From the NCBI GenBank assembly GCA_937967425.1, contig CALBST010000009.1:1-25233 (forward strand): a stretch of DNA of 25,233 nt, read 5' to 3'. Below are positions 1-10,392 of the stretch, piece by piece. Each line of letters begins with the position of its first letter. The stretch's first letter is position 1. Both the position numbers and the translations under genes were made by a program. The notes beneath the pieces were generated by a model. It was given only the letters and a program-made list of their open reading frames with translations, had not been told where the DNA came from and ran no database searches. This DNA is from an uncultured Caulobacteraceae bacterium (lineage in GTDB: Bacteria > Pseudomonadota > Alphaproteobacteria > Caulobacterales > TH1-2).

Positions 1-2183
<2,183 letters not shown>

Positions 2184-2209
2184 GGGGCGCAGATAGCGTG
2201 TGTCGCCTA

Positions 2210-2260
2210 GGGCGGCAATTGTCGCCCTTGCATACGCCTCCCCCGCCTTCGGGCAGGCGG
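2210..2260. promoter_or_regulatory. Divergent purL/maoC intergenic region with a near-palindrome and a hairpin
   Basis: The 142 bases between the two divergent starts hold an 18-base near-palindrome at 2210-2227 (GGGCGGCAATTGTCGCCC, one mismatched pair, centred on AATT). A separate 6-bp inverted repeat, CCGCCT/AGGCGG with a 6-base loop, lies at 2243-2260. The first could be an operator for a dimeric regulator. The second could be a structured leader in the mRNA of the plus-strand gene. I cannot name a regulator, and clear -35/-10 boxes are not visible. Confidence 0.3.
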
Positions 2261-2325
2261 AACGTGGCGGCAACTCGACAAGCGGCGGTCCCAGGACTAC
2301 TCCCGAGGCCACGAGGAGACCTCCC

Positions 2326-2775
2326 ATGCGCGAAATTCCGATTTCCGAAATCCAGAGCCTGGTTGGCCAGGAGATCGGCGTGTCCGATTGGCTGGAAATC
2401 ACCCAGGACCGGGTCAATCGTTTCGCTGACGCGACGGGCGACCACCAGTGGATCCATGTCGACGTCGAGCGGGCGACCAAGGAGCTCGGCGCGCCGATCG
2501 CGCACGGCTATCTGGTGCTCTCGCTGATCCCGTTCCTGGCCAAGAACATCGTGAGCTATACCGGCGTGTCGCGTGGGATCAATTATGGGTCCAATAAGGT
2601 GCGGTTCACGAACATGGTGCCGGTGGGCTCGCGGCTCAGGATGCGCGCCAAGATGCTCTCATGCGAACCGCGCGGCGGCGGCTTTCAGGTGACCAACGAA
2701 TTCACAATCGAGCTTGAAGGCCAAGAGCGCCCAGCGTGCGTCGCGGAAGTCGTCTCGCTGATCTTCCCTGGCTGA
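2326..2775 (+). CDS. MaoC family dehydratase / (R)-specific enoyl-CoA hydratase-like protein
   Basis: This 149-residue single hot-dog-fold protein is of the MaoC/NodN type, a family that hydrates enoyl-CoA substrates or acts on related acyl thioesters. The hydratase-2 motif is visible as [14 protein letters not shown] at about residues 33-46. Asp39 and His44 occupy the expected catalytic positions and are followed by [13 protein letters not shown]. Length matches the usual 140-160 residues of stand-alone MaoC proteins. I chose ATG at 2326 because GAGGAG lies just upstream. An in-frame extension to 2200 exists but runs into the intergenic region. The TGA overlaps the ATG of the next gene by one base, so the phosphatase-like protein is probably translationally coupled to it. 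The natural substrate cannot be read from the sequence. Confidence 0.92.
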   Translation: MREIPISEIQSLVGQEIGVSDWLEITQDRVNRFADATGDHQWIHVDVERATKELGAPIAHGYLVLSLIPFLAKNIVSYTGVSRGINYGSNKVRFTNMVPVGSRLRMRAKMLSCEPRGGGFQVTNEFTIELEGQERPACVAEVVSLIFPG

Positions 2776-3605
2776 TGCTTACCTTCATTGAGGCGATCTC
2801 GCTTGCCGGGGATCGCGCCAAGCAGAACGATGACACGCTGGGCTTCCAGCGCAACGCCGCGTGGGTGATCGACGGGGCGACGGACCTCAGTGAGACGCCA
2901 GTGACGAAGACTGCGTCCGATGCGAGTTGGATCGCGCAAGTCGCAAACACCAGCCTCAGCGCCTGGACGTATGGCGATCTTCGCGAAGCGGTGCGGACAG
3001 CAAGCGAGACCGCGGCGAGCGCCTTTTCTTATCTGACGCGCGGCCAGAATGTGGAGCGCTGGCAGCTGCCGACAGCTTCGCTGCTGATGCTGACCGAAAA
3101 CGAGCGCGGCGTCATCGAGGGCATCGATCTGGGCGATTGCCGGGTGTTCGCATTGGACGCGAACGGCGTGCAGGTCGCGGGCGGCCATGGCGGGGTAGAT
3201 GACGAAGTGAAGTTCGCGGCAGCACAGCCGGAGCCGGGCAAGCCGCTGCTGAAGCGCCAAGCGGCGATCGAAGCGCTGCGGCGCGGGCGCGCGGCGATGA
3301 ACCAGGAAGGCGGCCGCCACTGGACGTTCAGCTTGCAGCCGGCGTGCGCCGATCACGCGCGGACGTGGACGCTTGCGCTGAAGCGCCCAGCGCACTTGCT
3401 GCTGATGACGGACGGATTCTCGGCGCTGGCGGATCGTTACCGCATCTATGAACCCGCCGCTCTGGTGAGGGCCGCGATCGCGTCTGGGCTGCAGGATTTG
3501 GGGCGTGAACTGCGGGCTTATGAACACGCCGATGCGGCAGGCTCCCGCCATCCTCGTCTTAAGACCAGCGACGACGCAACAGCTCTGCTGCTGCGCCTGA
3601 CCTAA
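2775..3605 (+). CDS. PP2C-like serine/threonine protein phosphatase
   Basis: This 276-residue protein resembles metal-dependent PP2C/PPM phosphatases, which remove phosphate from Ser/Thr residues. The visible PPM signs are GDRAKQNDD near residues 12-20, VIDGATDL with metal-type Asp33-Gly34, EGIDLGDCRVFAL in the middle, LLLMTDGFSAL further on, and the closing DDATALLLRLT. No signal peptide or membrane helix is seen, so it should be cytoplasmic. The chosen ATG at 2775 shares its A with the stop of the MaoC gene (TGATG). An upstream in-frame start at 2736 would overlap the MaoC coding region by 40 bases and is less likely. No kinase gene lies nearby, so the partner phosphoprotein is unknown. The family call is good; catalytic activity is inferred. 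Confidence 0.82.
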   Translation: MLTFIEAISLAGDRAKQNDDTLGFQRNAAWVIDGATDLSETPVTKTASDASWIAQVANTSLSAWTYGDLREAVRTASETAASAFSYLTRGQNVERWQLPTASLLMLTENERGVIEGIDLGDCRVFALDANGVQVAGGHGGVDDEVKFAAAQPEPGKPLLKRQAAIEALRRGRAAMNQEGGRHWTFSLQPACADHARTWTLALKRPAHLLLMTDGFSALADRYRIYEPAALVRAAIASGLQDLGRELRAYEHADAAGSRHPRLKTSDDATALLLRLT

Positions 3606-3646
3606 GTGATTGACCTAGCCCATCCAACTTTCGCAGAAGGCGAACC

Positions 3647-5833
3647 ATGAACCGTCGCGAAATTCTTCAGGCAAGTGCTGCTCTGCCTGTTGCCGCCCTT
3701 CTTCCCGCTTGCGCTTCTACGGATACTCCCATGTCTGATGCCGCCACGCCGCTTGCGCCGCCCGTCGCGCGCATTGAACCGAAAACGTTTGAGCAGATCG
3801 GGCGAACGCGCGTCGATAATTACGCGTGGCTGAAGGACGACAATTGGCAAGAGGTGATGCGCGATCCCTCTTTGCTGAAGGCCGACATCCGCGCGTACCT
3901 CGAAGAAGAGAACGCCTATCGCGAGCAGCTGATGGCGCCGACGGCGGCGCTGCAAGAACGGCTCTATCAGGAGATGCGCGGGCGCACGAAAGAAGACGAT
4001 TCATCGGTGCCGGCGCCGGATGGGCCGTGGGAATATTATCGCCGCTTCGAGACCGGCGCGCAGCACCCCAAGTACGCGAGACGTCCGCGGGGCGGCGGCG
4101 CCGAGCAAGTGCTGATCGACGTCGATGCGCAGGCGCAGGGCAAGACGTTCTACAAAGTGATCTCCGCGCAGCATTCGCCGGATCATTCGATGCTCGCATA
4201 CGCGGTCGATGAGCAAGGTTCGGAAATCTACACGGTCTATGTGAAGGATCTAACCAGCGGCGAAACGCTCGCCTCCCGCATTGACGATTGCACTGGTGAT
4301 TTCTCGTGGTCGCCGGATGCGCGCTACATTTTTTGGACCTTCCGCGACAATAATGGCCGCCCAGCGAAGATTTACCGCCGCCCGGCGCGCGGCGGCGAAG
4401 ACATCCTTGTCTATGACGAACCGGATGACGGCTTCTTCCTGAGCGTCGGCGTGACCGAAAGCCGTGAGTTCATCCTGATCAGCGCCGGCAACGGCAGCCA
4501 GTCCGAATACTACACGATCCCGGCCAGCGACCCGACGGCTGCGCCTACGCTCTTCAGCGCGCGCGAACCGGACATGCTCTACACGCCGACGCACTGGGAC
4601 GGGCGCTGGTACATCGTCACCAATGCCGACGGCGCAGTCGACTTCAAGATCATGACCGCGGAGGCAGGCCGCACGGGCCGCGCTCACTGGCGTGAATTCC
4701 TGGGTCACGAAGCTGGCCGCTACATTCTGGGCCTGCACGCGACGAAAGATTATCTCGTGCGCGCCGAGCGCGTGAATGCGCTACCGCGCATCGTCGTGCG
4801 CCACCGCGGCGGGGTCGAGCACGAGATTTCACTCTCGGAGCAGGCCTACAATATCGAGATGGCCGGCGGCTATGAGTGGGACACCACAACGCTGCGTTAC
4901 ATTTATGAATCGCCGACGACGCCGCTGAAGTGGTTCGACTACGACATGGGCGCGAAGACGCAGGTGTTGCGGAAGACGCAGGAAATCCCGTCCGGTCACA
5001 ATCCCGACGATTATGTCACCGGCCGCTTCTTTGCGACGGCAAGCGACGGCAAACGCATTCCGATCACGATCCTGATGAAGCGCGGCACACCGCTCAACGG
5101 CAGCGCGCCGCTCTACCTCTACGGCTACGGCTCGTACGGGATTTCAATGGACGCCGACTTCTCGATCCGGCGCTTCAGCCTTGTCGATCGCGGCTGGATT
5201 TATGCGATCGCGCATGTGCGCGGCGGCTCGGAAATGGGCTTCGGCTGGTTCCAGGACGGGCGGCGTTTCAACAAGCGCAACACGTTCACGGATTTCATCG
5301 CGGTTGCGGAAGAGCTGATTGGCGCGGGTTATGGGCGGCCTGGCCATATCGTTTGCGAGGGGCGCTCGGCTGGCGGCCTGCTGATGGGCGCAATCAACAA
5401 TATGCGGCCCGATCTGTGGGCCGGCGTGATCGGCGGCGTGCCGTTCATCGATGTGATCAACACGATGAGCGATACCTCACTGCCGCTGACGCCGCCGGAA
5501 TGGCCAGAGTGGGGCAACCCGCTCGAGGATCCGGCGGCGTACGACTACATCGCCTCGTACTGCCCCTACACCAACATCTCGCAGAAGCCCTACCCTGCCG
5601 TGCTCTCAACGGGCGGCTTGACCGATCCGCGCGTGACGTACTGGGAACCGGCGAAGTGGGTGGCGAAGCTGCGTCCGCACTCCACCAGCGGCAGACCCAT
5701 TCTACTCAAGATGAACATGAGCGCGGGCCATGCAGGCAGCGCCGGCCGGTTCGAATATCTGCGCGAACTGGCGCATGACTACGCATTCGCGATCAAAGCG
5801 ATTGGCGACGATGAGGCCGGAGGGCCGTTCTGA
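3647..5833 (+). CDS. ptrB: S9A family oligopeptidase (oligopeptidase B / prolyl oligopeptidase-like), predicted lipoprotein
   Basis: This 728-residue serine peptidase of clan SC has an N-terminal beta-propeller followed by a C-terminal alpha/beta-hydrolase domain. The family cleaves short peptides, after basic residues in oligopeptidase B. The nucleophile is in CEGRSAGG (Ser574), the acid in GGLTDPRVTYWEPAKW (Asp660) and the base in MSAGHAGSAGR (His695). The N-terminus, MNRREILQASAALPVAALLPAC, looks like a signal peptide. It has a lipobox ending at Cys22 and an Arg-Arg pair that could direct Tat export. Classical E. coli PtrB is cytosolic and about 690 residues, so this form is probably anchored in the envelope. 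It lies 41 bases after the phosphatase gene and may be transcribed with it. A periplasmic peptidase beside an oligopeptide importer would fit peptide scavenging, but that link is inferred. Confidence 0.93.
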   Translation: MNRREILQASAALPVAALLPACASTDTPMSDAATPLAPPVARIEPKTFEQIGRTRVDNYAWLKDDNWQEVMRDPSLLKADIRAYLEEENAYREQLMAPTAALQERLYQEMRGRTKEDDSSVPAPDGPWEYYRRFETGAQHPKYARRPRGGGAEQVLIDVDAQAQGKTFYKVISAQHSPDHSMLAYAVDEQGSEIYTVYVKDLTSGETLASRIDDCTGDFSWSPDARYIFWTFRDNNGRPAKIYRRPARGGEDILVYDEPDDGFFLSVGVTESREFILISAGNGSQSEYYTIPASDPTAAPTLFSAREPDMLYTPTHWDGRWYIVTNADGAVDFKIMTAEAGRTGRAHWREFLGHEAGRYILGLHATKDYLVRAERVNALPRIVVRHRGGVEHEISLSEQAYNIEMAGGYEWDTTTLRYIYESPTTPLKWFDYDMGAKTQVLRKTQEIPSGHNPDDYVTGRFFATASDGKRIPITILMKRGTPLNGSAPLYLYGYGSYGISMDADFSIRRFSLVDRGWIYAIAHVRGGSEMGFGWFQDGRRFNKRNTFTDFIAVAEELIGAGYGRPGHIVCEGRSAGGLLMGAINNMRPDLWAGVIGGVPFIDVINTMSDTSLPLTPPEWPEWGNPLEDPAAYDYIASYCPYTNISQKPYPAVLSTGGLTDPRVTYWEPAKWVAKLRPHSTSGRPILLKMNMSAGHAGSAGRFEYLRELAHDYAFAIKAIGDDEAGGPF

Positions 5834-5860
5834 CACGAAGACCGAGGCGAAACGAAACAG

Positions 5861-6274
5861 TTAGTTCCTGCGCGGCGATGCGACAGCATAGCAACTCATC
5901 GTGTCTATGCTGCCGCATGTAAAGAAGCCGCCGTTGTTCTGGAACATAACGAAGCCGCGCCTCTCGCCGCCGACACTAGGATCACTATGGCCCAAGCAAT
6001 CGGGCAGCCCGTTGCTTGTCAGACGCGTCCGGTCAAGAACGAACATCGAGGGATCTTCGCTGGCGCCAAGCCTGTAACTTTGTGTCGTGATCTCCTGACC
6101 GCTGGTGATCGTGACGATACCGTCTGCACCGAAGGACCACACCTCACGGCACTGAGGCGCCCCCCTCGCGGTCACACGCCAATCGAAGGTCATGCCGGCG
6201 AGACGGGCATTCTGATCAGCAGCGGCCGCGGCGCCTGCCGCGAGGCAAGCAATGGCGAACAAAACCGCTCGCAT
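5861..6274 (-). CDS. Small secreted four-cysteine hypothetical protein
   Basis: I do not recognise this 137-residue protein. Starting at the ATG at 6274 it opens with a clear Sec signal peptide (MRAVLFAIACLAAGAAAAAD, cleavage probably near residue 20). The mature part of about 115 residues has four cysteines (in PQCREVW, PDCLGHS, FTCGSI and MSCYAV), which suggests two disulfides in the periplasm. The start shares one base with the stop of the upstream peptide-binding protein gene (TGATG), so the two are probably co-transcribed and translationally coupled. A longer in-frame start at 6298 would place eight residues in front of the signal peptide and is less likely. A role connected with peptide uptake is suggested only by position. 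Confidence 0.78.
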   Translation of the reverse strand: MRAVLFAIACLAAGAAAAADQNARLAGMTFDWRVTARGAPQCREVWSFGADGIVTITSGQEITTQSYRLGASEDPSMFVLDRTRLTSNGLPDCLGHSDPSVGGERRGFVMFQNNGGFFTCGSIDTMSCYAVASPRRN

Positions 6275-7905
6275 CACGCGTTCCGGATGCCGAACCAACG
6301 GGCGCGGTGATAGTCGTTGATATTATCCTCGTAGCCGGTGAGGTCCGGGTGAACGAGGTTGGTGGAGTTGATGAACACGCTCATGCAGATCGGCGCATCG
6401 TTGAGCGCCAGCTGCTCGGCGCGCGACATGAGCTGGGCGCGCGCTTGGATATCGGGCTCGAAATCGCTTTCGTGAACGAGGCGATCGTATTCCGGGTTGT
6501 TGTAACCGGGATAGTTCTGCGGGCCGGTGCGCGTTTCTAGGAGATAGAGATAATTTTTCGCGTCGTTAAAGTCGGCAATCCAACCCCCGTCTCCAATGTC
6601 AAAATTCTTGGCGCGTAGATTGGCGTAGTGAACCTGCGTTTCGACGCCACGCAGCTCGACCGTCACCCATGGCGCGATCTCGCGCCAATTGTTTTGCACG
6701 ACCACGGCCACGCGTGGGTTGTCGCTGGTGTTGCGGTGCGAGAACTCAAAGCGCAGCGGATTGTTGGGGCCGTAGCCCGCCGCGCGGAGCAAACGTTCCG
6801 CTTCGGCGCGGCGCTGTTCGATGGGCTGATCCGCCCATTGGTAGCGGGCCGTGCCCGGATAGTTCGCGATGCCGGGCGGGACGAAGGAATACGCCGCGCG
6901 TTCACCCGTGCGGTAGATATTGCCGGCGACCCAATCGCGGTCATACGCCATGCAAAGCGCTTGCCGGACACGAATGTCGTTGAACGGCGCGCGCGTCGTA
7001 TTGAACGAAAAGTAGTTGCAGGTGAGGTACGGCGAAACGCGCACATACCCCGGCAAATCGCGGCGCAGCGTTTCGACCTGGTTGGACGGGAAGCGCGTCG
7101 ACCACCCGGCCTCGCCGCTCATCACCCGGCGCGCGGCGGCGTTCACGTCGTTCGAGGGATAGAAGTAGAGATCCTCCATCACCACGTTGGCGGCGTCGAA
7201 GAAATGCGGATTGCGCTGCAGGTGAACAATGTAGTTCGACCACCACTTGCGTAGCGTGAAGGCGCCGTTGACGGCGATGTTGGCCGGATCGACCCAATCG
7301 TCGCCGTGGCGCTCGACGATATGCTTTGGCACCGGATAGGCGGTGTAGTGCATGAGCAATTCCGGCAGATACGGCGCCGGGTGCTCCAGTTCGATTTGGA
7401 GCGTGAGATCATCGAGCGCGGTGACACCGACATTGTCCGGCGTCATCTCGCCGGCATTGACCGGCTGGGCGTTCTTAATCGGATAGAGAATGGCCGCGTA
7501 CTCGGCGAGGTTTTCAGGATTGAGGATGCGCTTGAACGCGTACTCGAAATCGTGGGCGTCGCAGGCTTCGCCGTCCGACCATTGGGCGCGGCGGAGATAG
7601 AAGGTCCAGGTGCGGCCGTCTTCGCTGGTCTCCCAGCGCTCGGCCATGCCGGGGATGGGCTCGGCCTTGGCGTTCTCGGTGGTGAGGCCGACGAACATGT
7701 TGCCGATGATATTGTTCTCCCACTGGCCGGAGGCCTTGTGGGGATCAAGCGAAAGCGGTTCGCCCTGGTTGCAGATATCGAGCGAGCGCTTGGCCTTATC
7801 GAATCCGATGATCTGGCCGTTGGCGCATGCGCCCAAAGAGGCCGCCGCCGTGAGACCCCCTGCCCCAACCAGAAGCCGCCGCCTATCGGTCCAAAACGCC
7901 GCCAT
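6274..7905 (-). CDS. oppA: Peptide ABC transporter substrate-binding lipoprotein (OppA/DppA family, SBP_bac_5)
   Basis: This 543-residue extracytoplasmic solute-binding protein delivers oligopeptides to the OppBC permease. Its N-terminus, MAAFWTDRRRLLVGAGG followed by SLGAC, combines a possible twin-arginine motif with a lipobox at Cys27. It should therefore be a lipoprotein on the periplasmic side. Family signs include EPLSLDPHKA, GLTTENAKAEPIPGMAERW, the EDGRTWTFYLRR..WSDGE block typical of SBP_bac_5 proteins, and VRQALCMAYDRD. I prefer ATG 7905, which has GGAG six bases upstream. ATG 7911 is possible and adds two residues. The frame stays open to 8061, but the extension lacks these signals and overlaps the divergent gene. 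The permease genes lie further upstream on the same strand, separated by an opposite-strand gene. Confidence 0.94.
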   Translation of the reverse strand: MAAFWTDRRRLLVGAGGLTAAASLGACANGQIIGFDKAKRSLDICNQGEPLSLDPHKASGQWENNIIGNMFVGLTTENAKAEPIPGMAERWETSEDGRTWTFYLRRAQWSDGEACDAHDFEYAFKRILNPENLAEYAAILYPIKNAQPVNAGEMTPDNVGVTALDDLTLQIELEHPAPYLPELLMHYTAYPVPKHIVERHGDDWVDPANIAVNGAFTLRKWWSNYIVHLQRNPHFFDAANVVMEDLYFYPSNDVNAAARRVMSGEAGWSTRFPSNQVETLRRDLPGYVRVSPYLTCNYFSFNTTRAPFNDIRVRQALCMAYDRDWVAGNIYRTGERAAYSFVPPGIANYPGTARYQWADQPIEQRRAEAERLLRAAGYGPNNPLRFEFSHRNTSDNPRVAVVVQNNWREIAPWVTVELRGVETQVHYANLRAKNFDIGDGGWIADFNDAKNYLYLLETRTGPQNYPGYNNPEYDRLVHESDFEPDIQARAQLMSRAEQLALNDAPICMSVFINSTNLVHPDLTGYEDNINDYHRARWFGIRNA

Positions 7906-7995
7906 TCTCATCTCCGCCTTCAGCCTGCGTAGCCGGGCTGACAAAGTTTCCCCGCAAAGTCTAGGATGATCCGGCTTCCGATGGGAGGGGACTTT

Positions 7996-8550
7996 ATGCG
8001 CATCGTCTTGGCCAGCTTGGCCTTTATCGCTTTGGCCGGCCCGGTTGCGGCACAGCAACAAACGCCGCCAGCAAATCCCGGCGTACTCGATCAGGTCTAT
8101 AGTTGCCGCACCATCAGCGATGAAGCGCAGCGTCTGGCCTGCTACGATGGCGCTGTTGGCCGCCTACAGGAAGCACAGAACACCGGGAACCTTGTCGCGG
8201 TTGATCGCGGACAAGCCCAGGAGATGGACCGCGAAGCGTTCGGCTTCTCGCTGCCAAGCCTCTCACGCATCTTCGGGAGCAATAGCGGCGGCGGCAACAG
8301 CGGCTCATCAACGCCGCGGTTCGAGCGCGTCGATACAATTCAGATGCAGATCGCCAGCGTCATCCATCGGCGCAATATGCCCTCAACCTTCCGCATGACG
8401 AACGGTCAGGTGTGGGTGCAAATCGATAACGAAGTTGCGCGCAATGTGCGCGAGGGCGGCCAAGTCACAATCGAGCGCGCTTCGTTGGGCAGTTACTTGA
8501 TGCGCGTTGAAGCTGGCGGACCAGCGATCCGGGTGCGCCGCCAGCAATAG
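7996..8550 (+). CDS. Secreted hypothetical protein with an N-terminal CX11C motif
   Basis: This 184-residue exported protein is of unknown function. A Sec signal peptide (MRIVLASLAFIALAGPVAA, residues 1-19) precedes a short domain with CRTISDEAQRLACYD (Cys37 and Cys49). The motif C-x-x-I-x-(D/E)-x-x-x-R-L-x-C-Y-D recurs at the start of various proteobacterial envelope proteins. A Gly/Ser/Asn-rich linker (about residues 94-106) leads to a C-terminal part, VDTIQMQIASVIHRRNMPS then MTNGQVWVQI and a basic tail, that looks like a small beta domain. ATG 7996 has a strong ribosome site (GGGAGGGGA) just upstream. It is divergent from oppA and converges on oppC with a 7-base gap, so it sits inside the transporter cluster on the opposite strand. 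Confidence 0.82.
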   Translation: MRIVLASLAFIALAGPVAAQQQTPPANPGVLDQVYSCRTISDEAQRLACYDGAVGRLQEAQNTGNLVAVDRGQAQEMDREAFGFSLPSLSRIFGSNSGGGNSGSSTPRFERVDTIQMQIASVIHRRNMPSTFRMTNGQVWVQIDNEVARNVREGGQVTIERASLGSYLMRVEAGGPAIRVRRQQ

Positions 8551-8557
8551 CTGGCGC

Positions 8558-9466
8558 TCAGCGCTCTTTCGGATCCAACGCGTCTCGCAAGCCGTCGCCC
8601 AGGAAGTTGAGCGCGAGCAGCGTGATCAGCATGGTCACGGCGGGTGAGATCAGCATCCAGGGGGCGTTGATCATTTGGCGGGCGCCGTCCGAGATGAGGC
8701 GACCGAGTGAGGTCAGCGGCTCTTGCACGCCGAGGCCGATGAACGAGAGGAAGCTCTCGGCCAGAATGATGACCGGAATATTGAGCGTCGCGAACACGAC
8801 GACCGGGCCGAGCACGTTCGGCACGATGTGACGGAACACAATCTCGAGCGGCTTGGCGCCGGCGGCGCGGGCAGCTTCCACAAACTCCTTCTTGCGCAGC
8901 GCGATGGTTTGGCCGCGAACGATGCGCGACATGGTCAGCCATTCGACCGCGCCGATGGCCATGAAGATGAGCATCAGGTTGGTGACGGGACTATCGGTCT
9001 GCACCACCGTCATCAACACGATGACGAAGAACACGAACGGGATCGAATAAAGCACATCGACGAAGCGCATCATGCCTTCGTCGAGCCAGCCGCCAGTGAA
9101 GCCGGCTATCGCGCCCCAGGTGACGCCAATTGTGAGCGCGACGACCGTTGCAGCGAGGCCAACGAGGAGCGAGATGCCCAAGCCGAAGATGAGACGCGCG
9201 ACCATGTCGCGACCTTCGGTGTCGGTGCCGAGCAGATGCATGTTCTCGAACGTCGGCGCGATGGCGACGCTGTCGCGGAAGATGGTGTCGTACTTGTGGA
9301 CCCACAGGAACGGGCCAAAAAGCGCGATCAGCACCAGGATAGCGACGACGTAGAGGCTCGCCACGGCGGCCGGATTGCGCATCAAGCGCCGGCGCGCGTC
9401 TTCCCAAAGCGAGCGGCCCTTGACGGCCTGCGGCTGCGGCGTGTCGTCGATCAGGATATCGCTCAT
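8558..9466 (-). CDS. oppC: Oligopeptide ABC transporter permease OppC
   Basis: This 302-residue inner-membrane permease of the oligopeptide/dipeptide importer pairs with OppB. The cytoplasmic N-terminus (SLWEDARRRLMRNPAAVAS) is typical of the OppC_N domain. It is followed by a first helix (SLYVVAILVLIALFGPFLW), a periplasmic loop with LLGTDTEGRDMVARLIFG, and the BPD_transp_1 core. The EAA loop that contacts the ATPase is EAARAAGAKPLEIVFRHIVPN. The ending DGLRDALDPKER matches the usual DGLRDxLDP tail of OppC proteins. Its ATG at 9466 overlaps the TGA of oppB by four bases (ATGA), which indicates coupled translation. Genes for the partner ATPases OppD/OppF are not in this window. Confidence 0.96.
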   Translation of the reverse strand: MSDILIDDTPQPQAVKGRSLWEDARRRLMRNPAAVASLYVVAILVLIALFGPFLWVHKYDTIFRDSVAIAPTFENMHLLGTDTEGRDMVARLIFGLGISLLVGLAATVVALTIGVTWGAIAGFTGGWLDEGMMRFVDVLYSIPFVFFVIVLMTVVQTDSPVTNLMLIFMAIGAVEWLTMSRIVRGQTIALRKKEFVEAARAAGAKPLEIVFRHIVPNVLGPVVVFATLNIPVIILAESFLSFIGLGVQEPLTSLGRLISDGARQMINAPWMLISPAVTMLITLLALNFLGDGLRDALDPKER

Positions 9467-10392
9467 GCCGTGCGGCTCCGGGGATCGAGGACGCGGTAAG
9501 TGAGATCCGCGGCGAGGTTCAGTATGATGATCAGGAATGAGTAGATGAGCACCACGCCCATCACGAGCGTGTAGTCACGCTGTTGCGCGGCCAGCACGAA
9601 TTGCTTGCCGATGCCGGGCAGCGCGAACACCGTCTCGATCACGAACGAGCCGGCCATGACGCCCGCCAGCGCGGGGCCGGCGTAAGAGACGATCGGCAGC
9701 ATCGCGATGGGCAGCGCATGGCGCCAGATGACCTGACGCTCGGGCAAGCCTTTGGCGCGGGCGGTGCGGATGGCGTTGGAGCGCAGGGCCTCGATCATCG
9801 AGGCGCGCATCAGGCGCGAGACGATGGCTACAAGCGGCAGCGAGAGCGTCAGCACCGGCAGCAGCAGGTAAACGAGGCCGAATTGGTCGCGGTGGAGGCC
9901 CTGCGACGGGAGAATGCCCCACTGAACGCCGAACAGCAGCTGCATGATTGGGCCAACGACGAGGGGCGGCAAACAGACCCCCGCTATCGCCAACCCCATA
10001 ACCAAATAATCTTGCGCCTTATTCTGCCTGAGTGCGGCGATAACGCCGAGGCCGGTGCCCACAAAGAGCGCGAGCAGCATAGCGCTCAAGCCGAGAATGG
10101 CGCTGGTTGGCGCGCCTTCGGCGATGATGTCGACAACATCCTTGTCCTTGTAGGTCATCGACGGGCCGAGATCGCCCTGCACGAGGCCGGCGAGGTAATG
10201 GCCGAGCTGGACGTGGATCGGCTGATCGAGATTGTATTCGGCTAGCAGCCGCCGCTCGATTTCGGGCGGCATTTGCCGCTCCTTGGTGAACGGGCCGCCG
10301 GGCGCCAGATGCATCAGCACAAACGCGGCAGCGACAATCGCGAGCAGCGTTGGTATCGCGAGAAGAAGGCGCCGAACGGCTTGAGCTAGCAT
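9463..10392 (-). CDS. oppB: Oligopeptide ABC transporter permease OppB
   Basis: This 309-residue inner-membrane permease forms the heterodimeric channel with OppC. It begins MLAQAVRRLLLAIPTLLAIV, the usual first helix of OppB/DppB. It continues with FVLMHLAPGGPF, a periplasmic domain with YNLDQPIHVQLGHYL and GDLGPSMTYKD, and the membrane core. The EAA loop is RTARAKGLPERQVIWRHALPI, and the C-terminal YRVLDPRSR tail is typical. I chose ATG 10392 because AGGA lies about nine bases upstream and the family starts here. An in-frame ATG at 10458 would add an unusual 22-residue leader. The gene is first in the oppB-oppC pair and is divergent from the rhodanese-like gene at 10486, with 93 bases between them for promoters. 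Confidence 0.96.
   Translation of the reverse strand: MLAQAVRRLLLAIPTLLAIVAAAFVLMHLAPGGPFTKERQMPPEIERRLLAEYNLDQPIHVQLGHYLAGLVQGDLGPSMTYKDKDVVDIIAEGAPTSAILGLSAMLLALFVGTGLGVIAALRQNKAQDYLVMGLAIAGVCLPPLVVGPIMQLLFGVQWGILPSQGLHRDQFGLVYLLLPVLTLSLPLVAIVSRLMRASMIEALRSNAIRTARAKGLPERQVIWRHALPIAMLPIVSYAGPALAGVMAGSFVIETVFALPGIGKQFVLAAQQRDYTLVMGVVLIYSFLIIILNLAADLTYRVLDPRSRTA

Noticed and set aside
8104..8151. Possible type VI secretion (VasI-like) protein, from the CRTI...RLACYD motif
   Set aside because: The motif is short and shared by many unrelated exported proteins, and no type VI secretion genes are nearby.
8723..9499. Plus-strand ORF of 258 codons opposite oppC
   Set aside because: oppC is clear on the minus strand, and the opposite frame gives a charged, motif-free product.
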